From positions 90,405 to 154,404 of the forward strand of contig JAQVCS010000006.1 in assembly GCA_028689675.1 (NCBI GenBank): a stretch of 64,000 nt of DNA. Reading direction: 5' to 3'. Position numbers and translations under genes: made by a program. The stretch comes from Desulfovibrionaceae bacterium. Lineage in GTDB: Bacteria > Desulfobacterota > Desulfovibrionia > Desulfovibrionales > Desulfovibrionaceae. Shown in pieces: positions 44,226 to 53,617 of this stretch; the stretch's first letter is position 1; each line of letters starts with the position of its first letter. The notes beneath the pieces are model-generated. The model made no database searches. It saw nothing but the letters and a program-made list of their open reading frames with translations, and was not told the origin of the DNA.

Positions 44226-45032
44226 TTGCCTGCGCCCTGCCCAAAACAAAAGCCTTTGGCATGGCTGGGGTGGCAGAGCCTGCCAGCTTTTGCCCTGCTG
44301 GGCTTTGTGTTGCTTGCAGCCCTGCCCTGTAGCGCTGGCAGCGAAGGGCGCATTCTGCATGAAGAATGGGAAGAGTCTTTCCCACGCCAAAAGGCTGCCC
44401 AGCACAACAATCAGACGGGGCAGGCGGGCATTGTGCAGGAAGAAGTAGTGCGCCAAAGCCGCCCTGCCGTACCCGTGCGCCGTTTGCCCAATGGGGAAAT
44501 AGCCGCAAGCCCCCTGCCCCATGAAAATATGCTGGAAAGCATGGATGTCTATGCCCTTTCCCCCCATGCTCAGCGCCTTATCCTTCCGCGCATGGTCAGC
44601 CCAGAGCTTGCCCTGCGCCTTGCCTCACACAGCAGTGTTGTTACACCAGCAATGTGGCGCGGCATTATTGACCATGCCGCTCAAGCTTTTGGCTTGCCTG
44701 CTGCCCTAATTGCGGCCGTTATTAAAACAGAATCTTCCTTTATCCCTCAGGCCACCTCGCCAGCAGGGGCACAGGGGCTTATGCAAATTATGCCGCAAAC
44801 GCAAAAAGAACTGGGATTGGCAGACCCTTACGACCCAGAAAGCAATGTGTTGGCAGGCACACGCTACCTTAAAGAGCAATTAGACCGCTTTGGTTCGCTT
44901 GAGCTTGCCCTTGCGGCCTATAATGCTGGGCCTGGTGCTGTGCTGAAATATCAAGGTATACCCCCGTATAAAGAAACACAGCACTATGTGCTTACTGTTA
45001 TGGCGCACCTTAACAAGGACAAGGCCAAATAA
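44226..45032 (+). CDS. Lytic transglycosylase (SLT family)
   Basis: A 268-residue protein; no ATG lies at a suitable place, so TTG 44226, with AAAAGGG upstream, is the best start and gives a Sec signal (LPAFALLGFVLLAALPCSAG). Residues about 150-265 are the Slt domain with catalytic E169 in IKTESSF, GAQGLMQIMPQT and LALAAYNAGPGAV. It cleaves peptidoglycan glycan strands in the periplasm. As the last gene of the T3SS arm it probably opens the wall for injectisome assembly, like IagB, EtgA or PleD-linked Slt enzymes in other systems; start codon is the weak point. Confidence 0.85.
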   Translation: MPAPCPKQKPLAWLGWQSLPAFALLGFVLLAALPCSAGSEGRILHEEWEESFPRQKAAQHNNQTGQAGIVQEEVVRQSRPAVPVRRLPNGEIAASPLPHENMLESMDVYALSPHAQRLILPRMVSPELALRLASHSSVVTPAMWRGIIDHAAQAFGLPAALIAAVIKTESSFIPQATSPAGAQGLMQIMPQTQKELGLADPYDPESNVLAGTRYLKEQLDRFGSLELALAAYNAGPGAVLKYQGIPPYKETQHYVLTVMAHLNKDKAK

Positions 45033-45082
45033 TAAGCAAAGGCTGTACCCCTACACAACCCTGTTACCTTTAAGGATTGCTC

Positions 45083-46132
45083 ATGAAAAAAATGCTCTTT
45101 GCTATGACTGTATGCCTTTTCACTGCGCAGGCTGCCCATGCAGAAAGCCTGTGCACTGCACAGGAAGCTGTAATTTTTTCGGGCACAACGGGCAGCAAGC
45201 TTGTTTCTGTTTGTGCACCACAAAAAAAAGACGGTACAGTGGGTGATTTTATATACCGCTTTGGCACAGCACAAAACATTGAAATAACCTTGCCGGCAAA
45301 GGGTAAAACAGCCGCAGAAACCTTCAGCACCGGCGTGCTTTCGTATGCTGGCGGCGGCGGTCAATATCTGCGTGTGACCAATGGTTCTACCCAGTATGTG
45401 GTTTATTCTGGCATTGGCAAGGGCTGGGAGCAGGCAGGGCTTACTGTGTTTGTGCAGGGCAAGCGTAAGGCAGAGCTACTGTGCCAGCAGTCCACCCTGC
45501 TACAGGATGTTGCTTTTTCTGTAGAAGGGCAAAGGCTGGGCTATCGTGCAGAAGAAGGCAGCAGCTATGAAATTGACGTAAAAGCAGCCCCTAAAGAATA
45601 TGATTGGCTTAGCTTTACCATAGGCATGCCCGAAAAGCAGGCGCGCACCTTCCCCTTACGCAAGCAGAGCGATGGTTCATGGGTCTGCCCTGTGGTTTTG
45701 GATGGCTACCCCTTCAAGGCCATGCCCACGTTTGAAAATGGCCGCGTTGCCTCTGTGTATTTGGGCGGCACAAACAGTAATCACACTGTTTTTGCCTTTA
45801 TGGACAAGATGAACAGCATGGGCTACAGCCTTATTCTTGGCAATGGAGAATCGCTTTTGCAGGGCGAGCATGAGGGCACGCAAACCATGCTTGCTATGCT
45901 GGAAAAAGGCGAGGCCATGGTGCAATTATTTTTTGTGCCTCAAAAAGTGCGCCTTGCTATGCAAGCAGCACAAAAAGCAGGCAAAACCCCCTTTGACAAA
46001 GAGCTTATGCGCTCTTTTGGCACGGCAACCACCTACCTTTTCACCATCAATCAGCACAATGACATTATGGCTATCAATATTGCCGACCTGAAAGGGCAAA
46101 CACAGCTTTTAGAAGAAACCTTTACGCAATAA
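45083..46132 (+). CDS. Exported protein of unknown function
   Basis: A 349-residue protein with TTTAAGGA before ATG 45083 and a clear Sec signal (KKMLFAMTVCLFTAQAAHA). The mature part begins with a Cys-containing beta-rich segment (SLCTAQEAVIFSGTTG, LVSVCAPQKK) seen in small periplasmic proteins, and a central region (KEYDWLSFTIGMPEKQARTF) is followed by a helical C-terminal domain. No family recognised beyond that. It lies 50 bases after the transglycosylase, but without a terminator between, so it could be co-transcribed with the T3SS arm; a role there is speculative. Confidence 0.65.
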   Translation: MKKMLFAMTVCLFTAQAAHAESLCTAQEAVIFSGTTGSKLVSVCAPQKKDGTVGDFIYRFGTAQNIEITLPAKGKTAAETFSTGVLSYAGGGGQYLRVTNGSTQYVVYSGIGKGWEQAGLTVFVQGKRKAELLCQQSTLLQDVAFSVEGQRLGYRAEEGSSYEIDVKAAPKEYDWLSFTIGMPEKQARTFPLRKQSDGSWVCPVVLDGYPFKAMPTFENGRVASVYLGGTNSNHTVFAFMDKMNSMGYSLILGNGESLLQGEHEGTQTMLAMLEKGEAMVQLFFVPQKVRLAMQAAQKAGKTPFDKELMRSFGTATTYLFTINQHNDIMAINIADLKGQTQLLEETFTQ

Positions 46133-46155
46133 AGGCAAAAACCTTTTACGCATCA

Positions 46156-46203
46156 GGGCACACAGCAGCGCCGCACTGGGCGCATAGCTGTGTGCCCCTT
46201 TTA
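46156..46203. terminator. Bidirectional terminator
   Basis: GGGCACACAGC (46156-46166) pairs perfectly with GCTGTGTGCCC (46187-46197), followed by CTTTTA. It separates the convergent exported-protein and GGDEF genes. Confidence 0.85.
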
Positions 46204-48503
46204 TTGCACATGCTCTGCTTTATATAAGGCATAGCCATTGCGCCCTTGTGCCTTGGCATCATACAGGGCGGCATCGGCTTTCTTATATAATGTCTGCACA
46301 GTATCCCCCACTTGTGCGATAGCAACCCCAATGCTGGCAGAAAGCATACATTGCTTTTCATTGCCTTCGCACAGAAGAATATGCAGCGATTTCACCAGTT
46401 CTGCTGCCTTGTGTTCAATAATATCCGCAGTGGGCACATTTTTCATAAAAGCAATAAATTCATCCCCGCCAATACGCCCCAGCACATCATCAGCACGAAA
46501 ATTCTTTTGCAGCATAGCTGCCATGGTGCACAGGGCACGGTCGCCACCCTGATGCCCCAAGGTGTCATTGATATTTTTGAACCTGTCCAGATCAATAATA
46601 AAAAGTGCGTGCATGCCGCGCTGCTTTGCATCTTGCAGCACTGTGTCTATGTGCTGCAATGTTGCCTCATGATTATACAGGCTGGTCAGCGAGTCTGTGG
46701 TTGCGGCTTTAAGCAATTCCACTTCTTTACGCTTTTGGTCATCAATATCCCGACTGTAAATAAAGAGCATGCGATGCCCATTATGGGGGCTTATCCTAAG
46801 ATGCATGGTGAAAAGAATCCATTTTTTTGTGCCGTCCAAAAAGTCGCGTATATATTCAAATTCTCTGTTTTCTTCTTTACGCAAAAAATCTTGAATGGTG
46901 TCATAAGAAATAACTTGAAACAAATTTTTTATGGCAATATCAGAAGAAATAAAGTTCGCTTCAGAAGCAAAAAATGAGCGCAGCGAATTTGTTGAAAACA
47001 GAATATTTTCTTCCTCGTTCCGCATTTCAATTTTTTGCTGTTTTTCAGATTCTAAATCAAAAATTGCCATACCCACAACATCATCAGTCAATGCCTGCAA
47101 ATAGTGCAATTCTGTTTTATAGGCTTGCTCTAATTCCTGTTTTTCAGAAACATCGTAGCCAACGCCAATAGCACGGTATGGCTCACCCTCTTGGTTGAAT
47201 AAGGTTGTGTATTGTATACGCTCAAAGCACCAGCCATTTTTTTCTGCATTCTGCACACAGAACGTGCCTTCTACATTTTCTTCGCCCGCTTGCAGGCGCG
47301 CATATAAGGCATAAAAATCGCTGACGCTGTCGGGGTGAACAAAGCCGCTCTGTACAAGGCTTTCTGGAACATCGGGAATTATTTTATCAAGGCCATGAAA
47401 TTTAATGGAATAATCATTTTGCGTAATACAATGTTTTTTGATGTCATATTCCCACATGCCCATAGTAGTATTTTGCATGGCTATGCGAAAAAATTCTTCA
47501 CGTGTCACCATATCTTCATAATGTTCTCGCAAAACAGCACTATTGCGTCGCTCAAAAATAACAATACTCAGAATAATACATATAGTGACAACAATTGTTA
47601 TTGCAATAAAAAGAGACTCTATACTTGTCATCTTCTGAGCATCATAATCTATAATAGAATCAGGGACAACATTAAACATAAACCAATTATTTATTCCCAA
47701 ATCAGTATATGCAGCATAGCGCGTTGCACCATTAAGCGTATAGGTTATTGAACCAGAATGCCCCTCCTCAATATTTTTTTTAAAGTCAATAGCTCTTTAT
47801 CTTCGGGGGAATAGGAAGAAGCAATAGCATCAAAAATATTATATTCTTGCTCTATGGCCGACCTGTGGTTACTGTTGATAATAATTGTACCATTGCTATC
47901 GCAAACAAAAGAATATGCCTTGGCGTGGTAGGCTTGTGAAATAAGCATTGCTTCAAAATCATACTGTTTAGAACAGCCAATAATAGCACCAACAACTTTG
48001 CCCTTGGAAAGAAGCGGTGAAGCAAAAATAAATTTCTTTTCACCATCAAGAATGCCTCTTCTTCTTTCTATAGCATCTTTACCCTGCATTGCTTTTTTAA
48101 AAAAATCATAGCCTGAAACATCAATTTTTACACCATCATAGGTATAGGCTATGCCGTCTTTTCCTGCAATAAACAAAGTATCAAAAGTTTTTTGAGCAAG
48201 AAGGGATGAAGCTTCTGCTATCATTTCATCTGGAATTTCAGACCGTCTAAGCTCAACATAGCGTGAAATAACATGCAGTATTTTATATTTTTCCTTAATA
48301 CCTAATATAAAAATATTTTTTTGCTCTTGAGTGTTATCTTGTAAAATATCATAGGCATAAGAATATGCAAGCTCAAGCGACTTTTGATTACGAGCCAGCA
48401 TACTGGCTGTATAAACAACAAGCAATACAACTATCAAGCATATTATAAATATAATATGCTTGGTATTTCTTGTTTTTTGATATATGTTGCTGTGTTTGGT
48501 CAT
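46201..48503 (-). pseudogene. dCache-PAS-GGDEF diguanylate cyclase, broken by a frameshift in an A8 run
   Basis: Two adjacent frames encode one protein. The first (48503 to 47745) has a membrane helix and the first part of a dCache sensor; the second (in frame up to 46201) has the end of the sensor, a second membrane helix, two PAS-like regions and a GGDEF domain with RIGGDEFIAF. They are separated by a run of eight A on the minus strand near 47775; with nine A the frame would continue as KKNIEEGHSGSITYTL into the second part. The paralogue at 53618 shows the same region uninterrupted. Cause may be mutation, reversible slippage or a sequencing error. If intact it would make cyclic di-GMP in response to a periplasmic ligand. 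Confidence 0.8.
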
Positions 48504-48687
48504 ATATAATTCATGCCTGTGCGTTGGTCACAAAAAGCAGAGCGGTGCATTTCTATACTGGGACAAAGGGGAGAAAGGTGGCGCTAATAACCTTAAACGA
48601 TAACTACTAGCGAATTGCGCCATACTTTGTCCATCCACTATAGCGTTTGGCATACCCCAAAAAATCTGTGTCTACAAGCAGTATTTA

Positions 48688-49520
48688 GGGTCAGGACTCA
48701 TTAATTGAGGTAAAAGATAACAGAGACGGCAATGCAGATGGCTGAGAAAAAGGTATGGGCACAGCGATCATACCGGGTCGCGATACGCCGCCAGTCCTTC
48801 AGCTTGCTGAACATATTTTCAATAAGATGCCGGCGTTTATACAGTGTTTTGTCGAAAGGAAATGCTTCATTTCTCTTTTTCCGGGGAGGGATACAAACCG
48901 TTATCCCCTTGGCTTTCAAAGACTCCCGCAGCCAAGTCGCGTCATAGCCTCCGTCTGCCAAAAACGTACTGTTATCGGGAAGGAAGTGCTGGAGAACGGC
49001 CGCCCCCTTGTAGTCACTGACCTGTCCTTCCGTCAGCAAAAGCAGGACAGGACGCCCGTGCCCGTCACAAACGGCATGAAGTTTGGAATTCAGGCCACCT
49101 TTTGTTCGTCCTATGAGACGTGGAGAATCCCCTTTTTGAGCAGGCTTGCCGCCGTGCGGTGAGCCTTGAGGTGGGTAGAGTCAATCATCAGGGAACCATC
49201 AAAAGGTGTCTGGTTTGCCAACTCAGTGAAAATTCTGTTGAAAATACCGAGCCTGCTCCACCTGATGAACCGATTGTACAGCGTCTTGTGGACCGTATTC
49301 CTCAGGCGCATCTTTCCACTGAAGTCCATGCTTGATGACGTAGATGATACCGCTGACGACGCGCCTGTCATCGACTCGAGGGATCCCGTGAGAGCGAGGG
49401 AAAAAAGGTTTGATACGCTCCAGCTGGTTTTCGGAAAGGTAAAACAGGGTACGCATGAGACACCTCCGTGCCCTCTGCATACCCTGTTTGAGCTTATTTG
49501 AAAAGAATGAGTCCTGACCC
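48688..49520 (-). mobile_element. IS5-family insertion sequence (833 bp)
   Basis: The element is bounded by 15-bp perfect terminal inverted repeats: GGGTCAGGACTCATT (48688-48702) and AATGAGTCCTGACCC (49506-49520). TA flanks both ends (48686-48687 and 49521-49522), consistent with a short target duplication as in the IS427/IS1031 groups. It carries one transposase gene split over three frames. It lies 185 bases upstream of the broken GGDEF gene and may have separated it from its promoter. Confidence 0.9.
48701..49456 (-). pseudogene. IS5-family transposase, three frames
   Basis: Starting at ATG 49456 the protein reads MRTLFYLSENQLERIKPFFP to DAPEEYGP, the DUF4096 part of IS5 transposases. It then needs a frame change (two bases missing or one extra near 49289) to continue as HKTLYNRFIRWSR to LKAHRTAASLLKKG. 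A second change occurs at CTC-AAA-AAG-GGG, an A-AAA-AAG slippery heptamer where -1 shifting gives GDSPRLIGRTKGGLNSK to the end (DDE motif parts LMIDSTHLKAH, LADGGYDA, RHLIENMFSKLKDWRRI). The second looks like normal programmed frameshifting in IS427-type elements; the first looks like a disabling mutation. Confidence 0.82.
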
Positions 49521-49803
49521 TAGGCATCTTACCTACTAGCTATTTACAAAAATACTTTTTTAATCAAGATAGACTACTGCATATAGCTTATATAGCGGTA
49601 GTGTATTACATATTATCAATATATATTTTTTATATAACATATAATCTTTTGTATCTAATCAACTACACTATTAACAATATCACTATATATTAAAAATAGT
49701 TTATAAACATAGTCTTAGATTATATTACAATAACGTAGAGTATATATACCAACAATAAGAAAAAACATTTTCGCTATATAATAAAAAATAAGAGGTATAA
49801 ATA
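49521..49803. other. AT-rich spacer between IS element and gdhA
   Basis: Strongly AT-rich, full of short repeats of TATA and stop codons in all frames. No gene, RNA or repeat unit was recognised. Confidence 0.5.
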
Positions 49804-49838
49804 AGACCAAAGACGGAGAAATTCCCCGCCTTTGGTCT
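49804..49838 (-). terminator. Terminator of gdhA
   Basis: On the minus strand AGACCAAAGGCGG (49838-49826) pairs with CCGTCTTTGGTCT (49816-49804) with one G-U pair. The T-run is weak (TATTTATACC). It lies about 40 bases after the gdhA stop. Confidence 0.7.
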
Positions 49839-49880
49839 TCCTGTACCGTATAGCACAGGTATATTGTATTTTTCCAGAGC

Positions 49881-51239
49881 TTACATAATGCCTTGGGCAA
49901 TCATGCTATCGGCCACCTTGCGGAAGCCTGCAATATTACCACCCATTACATAGTTGCCAGGCTGGCCAAATTCTTCAGCTGTTGTATGTGCTGCTTCAAA
50001 AATGCCGCGCATAATATTTTTCAGCTTGCCATCCACTTCGTCAAAAGTCCATTTCTGCATGCTGGCGTTTTGTGCCATTTCAAGCTGACTGGTGGCTACG
50101 CCGCCTGCATTGGAGCATTTGGCTGGGCCATAGGCAATGCCTGCCTGCAAAAATGCCTCGGTAGCAGCAGGGGTGGAGGGCATGTTGGCACCTTCACTCA
50201 CCAGAATGCAGCCCTTGGCCAGCAGGTTTTTGGCATCTTCGCTGCTTACTTCGTTTTGCGTAGCACTGGGGAAGGCAAGCTGGGCGCCCACATTCCACAC
50301 AGGATGCTGATTTTTGGGGTATTCTTTTACAGAAATATACTGCGCATCTTTGCACAGCTCTGCATAGCGGGTTAAGGAAGCGCGTTCCTTTTCTTTGACC
50401 TGCTGCAACACTTCTAAATTGATGCCTGCAGGGTGATAAATGCACCCGCGCGAGTCGCTAACGGTGACGGCTTTTGCCCCAAGCTGCTGCAACTTTTGCA
50501 CAGTGTAAATGGCCACATTGCCCGAGCCAGAAACAGCGCACACCTTACCAGCAATTTCCTGCTGGCGGGCATGAAGCATATTTTCAGCAAAATACACACT
50601 GCCAAAGCCCGTGGCTTCGGTGCGTGCCAAAGAGCCGCCCCACGGCACAGCCTTGCCTGTCAGCACCCCTTCAAAGCTGGAGGTCAGGCGCTTGTACTGC
50701 CCAAACATATAGCCCACTTCGCGCGCGCCCACGCCAATATCCCCAGCAGGCACGTCGATAGTATCGCCAATATAGCGGGAAAGTTCGGTCATAAAGGCCT
50801 GACAAAAGCGCATTACTTCGGCATCAGACTTACCCTTGGGGTCAAAATCGCTGCCGCCCTTGGCACCGCCAATGGCCAAGCCCGTGAGGCTGTTCTTAAA
50901 AATCTGCTCAAAGCCAAGAAATTTTAAAATACTGCTGTTCACGCTGGGGTGAAAGCGAATGCCGCCCTTAAAGGGGCCAAGCGCGGAATTAAACTGAATG
51001 CGATAGCCTCTGTTTACCTGCACACGGCCTTTATCATCTGTCCACGCAACACGAAACTGCACCTGACGCTCAGGCTCAACAATGCGCTCCAATATGGCAT
51101 AATCCTGATACTTCTGCTCCTTGGCAAACAAAGGCTCAAGAGAAAACAAGACCTCTTCAACAGCCTGAAGAAATTCTGGCTGATGGGGATTGTTTTTTTT
51201 GACCTTGCGCACAACTTTTTGCACATAATTTGCGGCCAT
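49881..51239 (-). CDS. gdhA: NADP-type glutamate dehydrogenase
   Basis: A 452-residue hexameric-type glutamate dehydrogenase. Motifs: GYRIQFNSALGPFKGGIRFH and LTGLAIGGAKGGSDFDPKG around the catalytic lysines (residues about 80-140), VPAGDIGVGAREVGYMFG, and the nucleotide fold VCAVSGSGNVAIYTVQKL. It interconverts 2-oxoglutarate + ammonium and glutamate with NADP(H), linking nitrogen assimilation to carbon flow. The length and the E. coli-like sequence (subfamily I) support NADP specificity. The gene stands alone; a CRP/FNR-like site lies about 200 bases upstream. Confidence 0.96.
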   Translation of the reverse strand: MAANYVQKVVRKVKKNNPHQPEFLQAVEEVLFSLEPLFAKEQKYQDYAILERIVEPERQVQFRVAWTDDKGRVQVNRGYRIQFNSALGPFKGGIRFHPSVNSSILKFLGFEQIFKNSLTGLAIGGAKGGSDFDPKGKSDAEVMRFCQAFMTELSRYIGDTIDVPAGDIGVGAREVGYMFGQYKRLTSSFEGVLTGKAVPWGGSLARTEATGFGSVYFAENMLHARQQEIAGKVCAVSGSGNVAIYTVQKLQQLGAKAVTVSDSRGCIYHPAGINLEVLQQVKEKERASLTRYAELCKDAQYISVKEYPKNQHPVWNVGAQLAFPSATQNEVSSEDAKNLLAKGCILVSEGANMPSTPAATEAFLQAGIAYGPAKCSNAGGVATSQLEMAQNASMQKWTFDEVDGKLKNIMRGIFEAAHTTAEEFGQPGNYVMGGNIAGFRKVADSMIAQGIM

Positions 51240-51985
51240 AAGGATGCTCCTCCGAAAAAAATAGTGAAATGTGTTAATATAGCCTGATTAGGACAGTAAT
51301 GTTGCTTTATCGGCAAACAGGGCTGCAAGACAAAATTGTAAAAATATGTTTTTTACCCCTTCTGCGGCTCTGTGGTAAGCACTATGCTTTTTTTTATTGC
51401 TAATCAAGTAGTTTTTAGCTGTTTTTACTAAAAATAGCCTCATGTGACATTGGTCACAATAAAAATAGCAGCACTACTTTATCGTCTTTTTTATGCTACC
51501 ACTTGAGCAAAAGACAAAATTGTTATATTGTGCTCATTTTTTTACAGCAACGCCCCAGCCTCATTTTCTTCAATAATACCAGAGCACGAAAAAGGTAATA
51601 CAGAGCACAGCCTACAAGAGAAAATACAAGTTTTGCCCAATGATCTGCTTGAAATCGAGCACAGTATCAGCTAGTTTTGCGGTGCAAGCGCATTACTTTT
51701 GCCCCTCTGTGCACACCACACTGTTTTGGGCAGGCAAATTCACACTAAAAATAAGTATTGCGCCCCCTTGTGTGCAAGGCCTGCTTCATGTACATACACA
51801 GCAATGTAAACTTTCTTGTTTGCTCGGCCTGTGCATGCAGGTTTATTGCTTCATGTTGCGTGTACCTTTTGTTTACTGCATGCTCATACTTGCTCTGTGG
51901 GCTGTATTCAAAACAAACTGAGTGCATTACTACCAAAAGATGCTTAATAAAATAATATTATTATATACTGATAAGGCATAAAACC
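51240..51985. other. Intergenic region gdhA / panC
   Basis: A 746-base divergent spacer. It contains the CRP/FNR-type palindrome at 51443-51458, and otherwise only short unconvincing frames. No RNA gene, repeat or riboswitch was recognised. Confidence 0.5.
51443..51458. promoter_or_regulatory. CRP/FNR-family operator (HcpR-like)
   Basis: TGTGACATTGGTCACA is a perfect TGTGA-N6-TCACA palindrome, followed by AT. This is the CRP consensus and, in Desulfovibrio, close to the motif described for the redox/nitrosative regulator HcpR. It lies 204 bases upstream of gdhA and 530 upstream of panC. Confidence 0.5.
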
Positions 51986-52828
51986 ATGCAAAGCGTAAAA
52001 ACGGTGCAGGATGTTCGTTCGCAGAGTAAGGAATGGAAAAAACAGGGGCTTTCTGTGGGGCTGGTGCCCACCATGGGCTATTTGCACGCTGGGCATGCCA
52101 GCCTGATACGCCGAGCGCGCGCCGAGAACGATAGAGTCGTTGTCAGTATTTTTTGCAACCCTATGCAGTTTGGCCCTGCCGAAGACCTTGCCAGCTACCC
52201 GCGCGACCTTGCCCACGACAGCGCCCTGTGCCAAGAGCTGGGGGCAGACCTCATTTTTCACCCTGAGCCATCTGCCATGTATGACGCTGCCTTTTGTTCT
52301 TTTGTAGATATGAATATCTTGCCCGCAACGCTGTGCGGCAAAAGCCGCCCTGTGCATTTTCGTGGGGTTTGCACTGTGGTTGCTAAGCTGCTGAATATTG
52401 TACAGCCCGACAATGCCTATTTCGGGCAGAAGGATGCCCAGCAGCTTGCCATTATTCGCCGTATGGTGGCAGATTTAAATATTGATGTTACCATTCACGG
52501 CTGCCCCATTGTGCGCGAGCACGATGGCCTAGCCATGAGCTCGCGCAATACATATTTATCTGGCGAAGAAAGACAGGCGGCCTTGGTGCTGAGTCAGGCT
52601 GTGCAGCTTGGACAAGCGCTCTTTGCCCAAGGTGAAACTAGGGCGGCAAACCTGCTTGAGCCCATGCGCAAACATATTGAGAGCCAGCCACTTGCGCGCA
52701 TTGATTATTTGCAGGCTGTGGATGGGCTCACTATGCAGCCCATAAGCTCTGTATGCGCACCTGCGCTTGTTGCCATGGCGGTGTATATAGGCAAAACCCG
52801 CCTGCTGGATAATTTTATTATTGAATAG
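51986..52828 (+). CDS. panC: Pantoate-beta-alanine ligase
   Basis: A 280-residue enzyme of normal length. It carries the ATP-binding PTMGYLHAGH (28-37, H34 and H37), NPMQFGPAEDL for pantoate, YFGQKDAQQLA, and the KMSKS-equivalent loop DGLAMSSRNTYLS. It joins pantoate and beta-alanine with ATP hydrolysis to AMP, the last step of pantothenate synthesis. Other pan genes are not in the window; ATG 51986 has a modest AAGG site 11 bases upstream. A strong terminator follows, so it is monocistronic. Confidence 0.95.
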   Translation: MQSVKTVQDVRSQSKEWKKQGLSVGLVPTMGYLHAGHASLIRRARAENDRVVVSIFCNPMQFGPAEDLASYPRDLAHDSALCQELGADLIFHPEPSAMYDAAFCSFVDMNILPATLCGKSRPVHFRGVCTVVAKLLNIVQPDNAYFGQKDAQQLAIIRRMVADLNIDVTIHGCPIVREHDGLAMSSRNTYLSGEERQAALVLSQAVQLGQALFAQGETRAANLLEPMRKHIESQPLARIDYLQAVDGLTMQPISSVCAPALVAMAVYIGKTRLLDNFIIE

Positions 52829-52906
52829 TACGGCTCAAAATTCTGCCCTTGCGCCAGTGTGTATTGCTGCAATAAAAAGACAGGAAACATGAGTGCATGT
52901 AAAGGC

Positions 52907-52940
52907 AAAAGCCTGCCGTATATTGGCAGGCTTTTATTAC
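52907..52940 (+). terminator. Terminator of panC
   Basis: AAAAGCCTGCC (52907-52917) pairs perfectly with GGCAGGCTTTT (52925-52935), followed by ATTA. Confidence 0.85.
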
Positions 52941-53617
52941 TGGCAGCGATCTTCCAGCCCCAAGCGAACAGTTGCAACAGCACATTAGTTTTCTGGCAAT
53001 GCAAACAACAAGAAAAGACAATATATAGACAGCATACCCTAGCGCAAAAAAGAGCCTGTATAAAGATACAAGCATCACCACTCTATTTTTTCGTATTTGC
53101 CAGCAGAGGTACTGTTAGTGCGCTAATGAAGATTACCTATCTTGATCTTGCTTATTATGCAAGTTATTTGAAAAAAGGTTAAAGTTTACTTTTTGAGTAA
53201 TAATATAAATAACAAATAAAAACAATAGGTTAAACAAATACTGGTAAATATGCTTATAATCTATTGAATATGCTATATTTTTTATTTGCTAGTCCAGACT
53301 GCTTATGTAAAAGAATTTTTAGTGGTATACTTTTAATTTAATATATTTAAATTATTGATTTTTTAAAACCTATACTAACAGTACCTCTGAGAATATAGGT
53401 TACCCCCTCTTCTACTGTTGGTCTTTTACGCGATATCACTAACAGTACCTCTGCCAGCATGCGCACACTCTTATGATGCCTACAACATATTCCATAACTA
53501 TGGTATATTTTTTGGAGTGTCGCTGCTACAAAGCACCATAATCAACTGTAATACTATGAAAAAAATAGTAGTTATGCGCATAAAATATAAAAAATAATAT
53601 ATTTTAAGGGTATCCTT
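52941..53617. other. Long AT-rich spacer before the GGDEF gene
   Basis: Apart from the repeat block at 53103-53454 it holds no recognised gene or RNA. Composition becomes as AT-rich as the GGDEF gene that follows, suggesting that they were acquired together. Confidence 0.5.
53103..53454. repeat. Three copies of a 16-18 bp repeat in an AT-rich spacer
   Basis: GCAGAGGTACTGTTAGTG at 53103-53120 is repeated perfectly, in inverted orientation, at 53437-53454 (CACTAACAGTACCTCTGC). A third copy, ACTAACAGTACCTCTG, lies at 53374-53389 in the same orientation as the right copy, 64 bases before it. The 352-base block between the outer copies has no coding potential. It could be a small MITE-like element or a set of regulator sites for the GGDEF gene 164 bases downstream. 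No clear target-site duplication flanks it. Confidence 0.7.

Noticed and set aside
53103..53454. CRISPR array from the repeated 16-18 bp units
   Set aside because: Only three copies, in mixed orientation and irregular spacing, with no cas genes.
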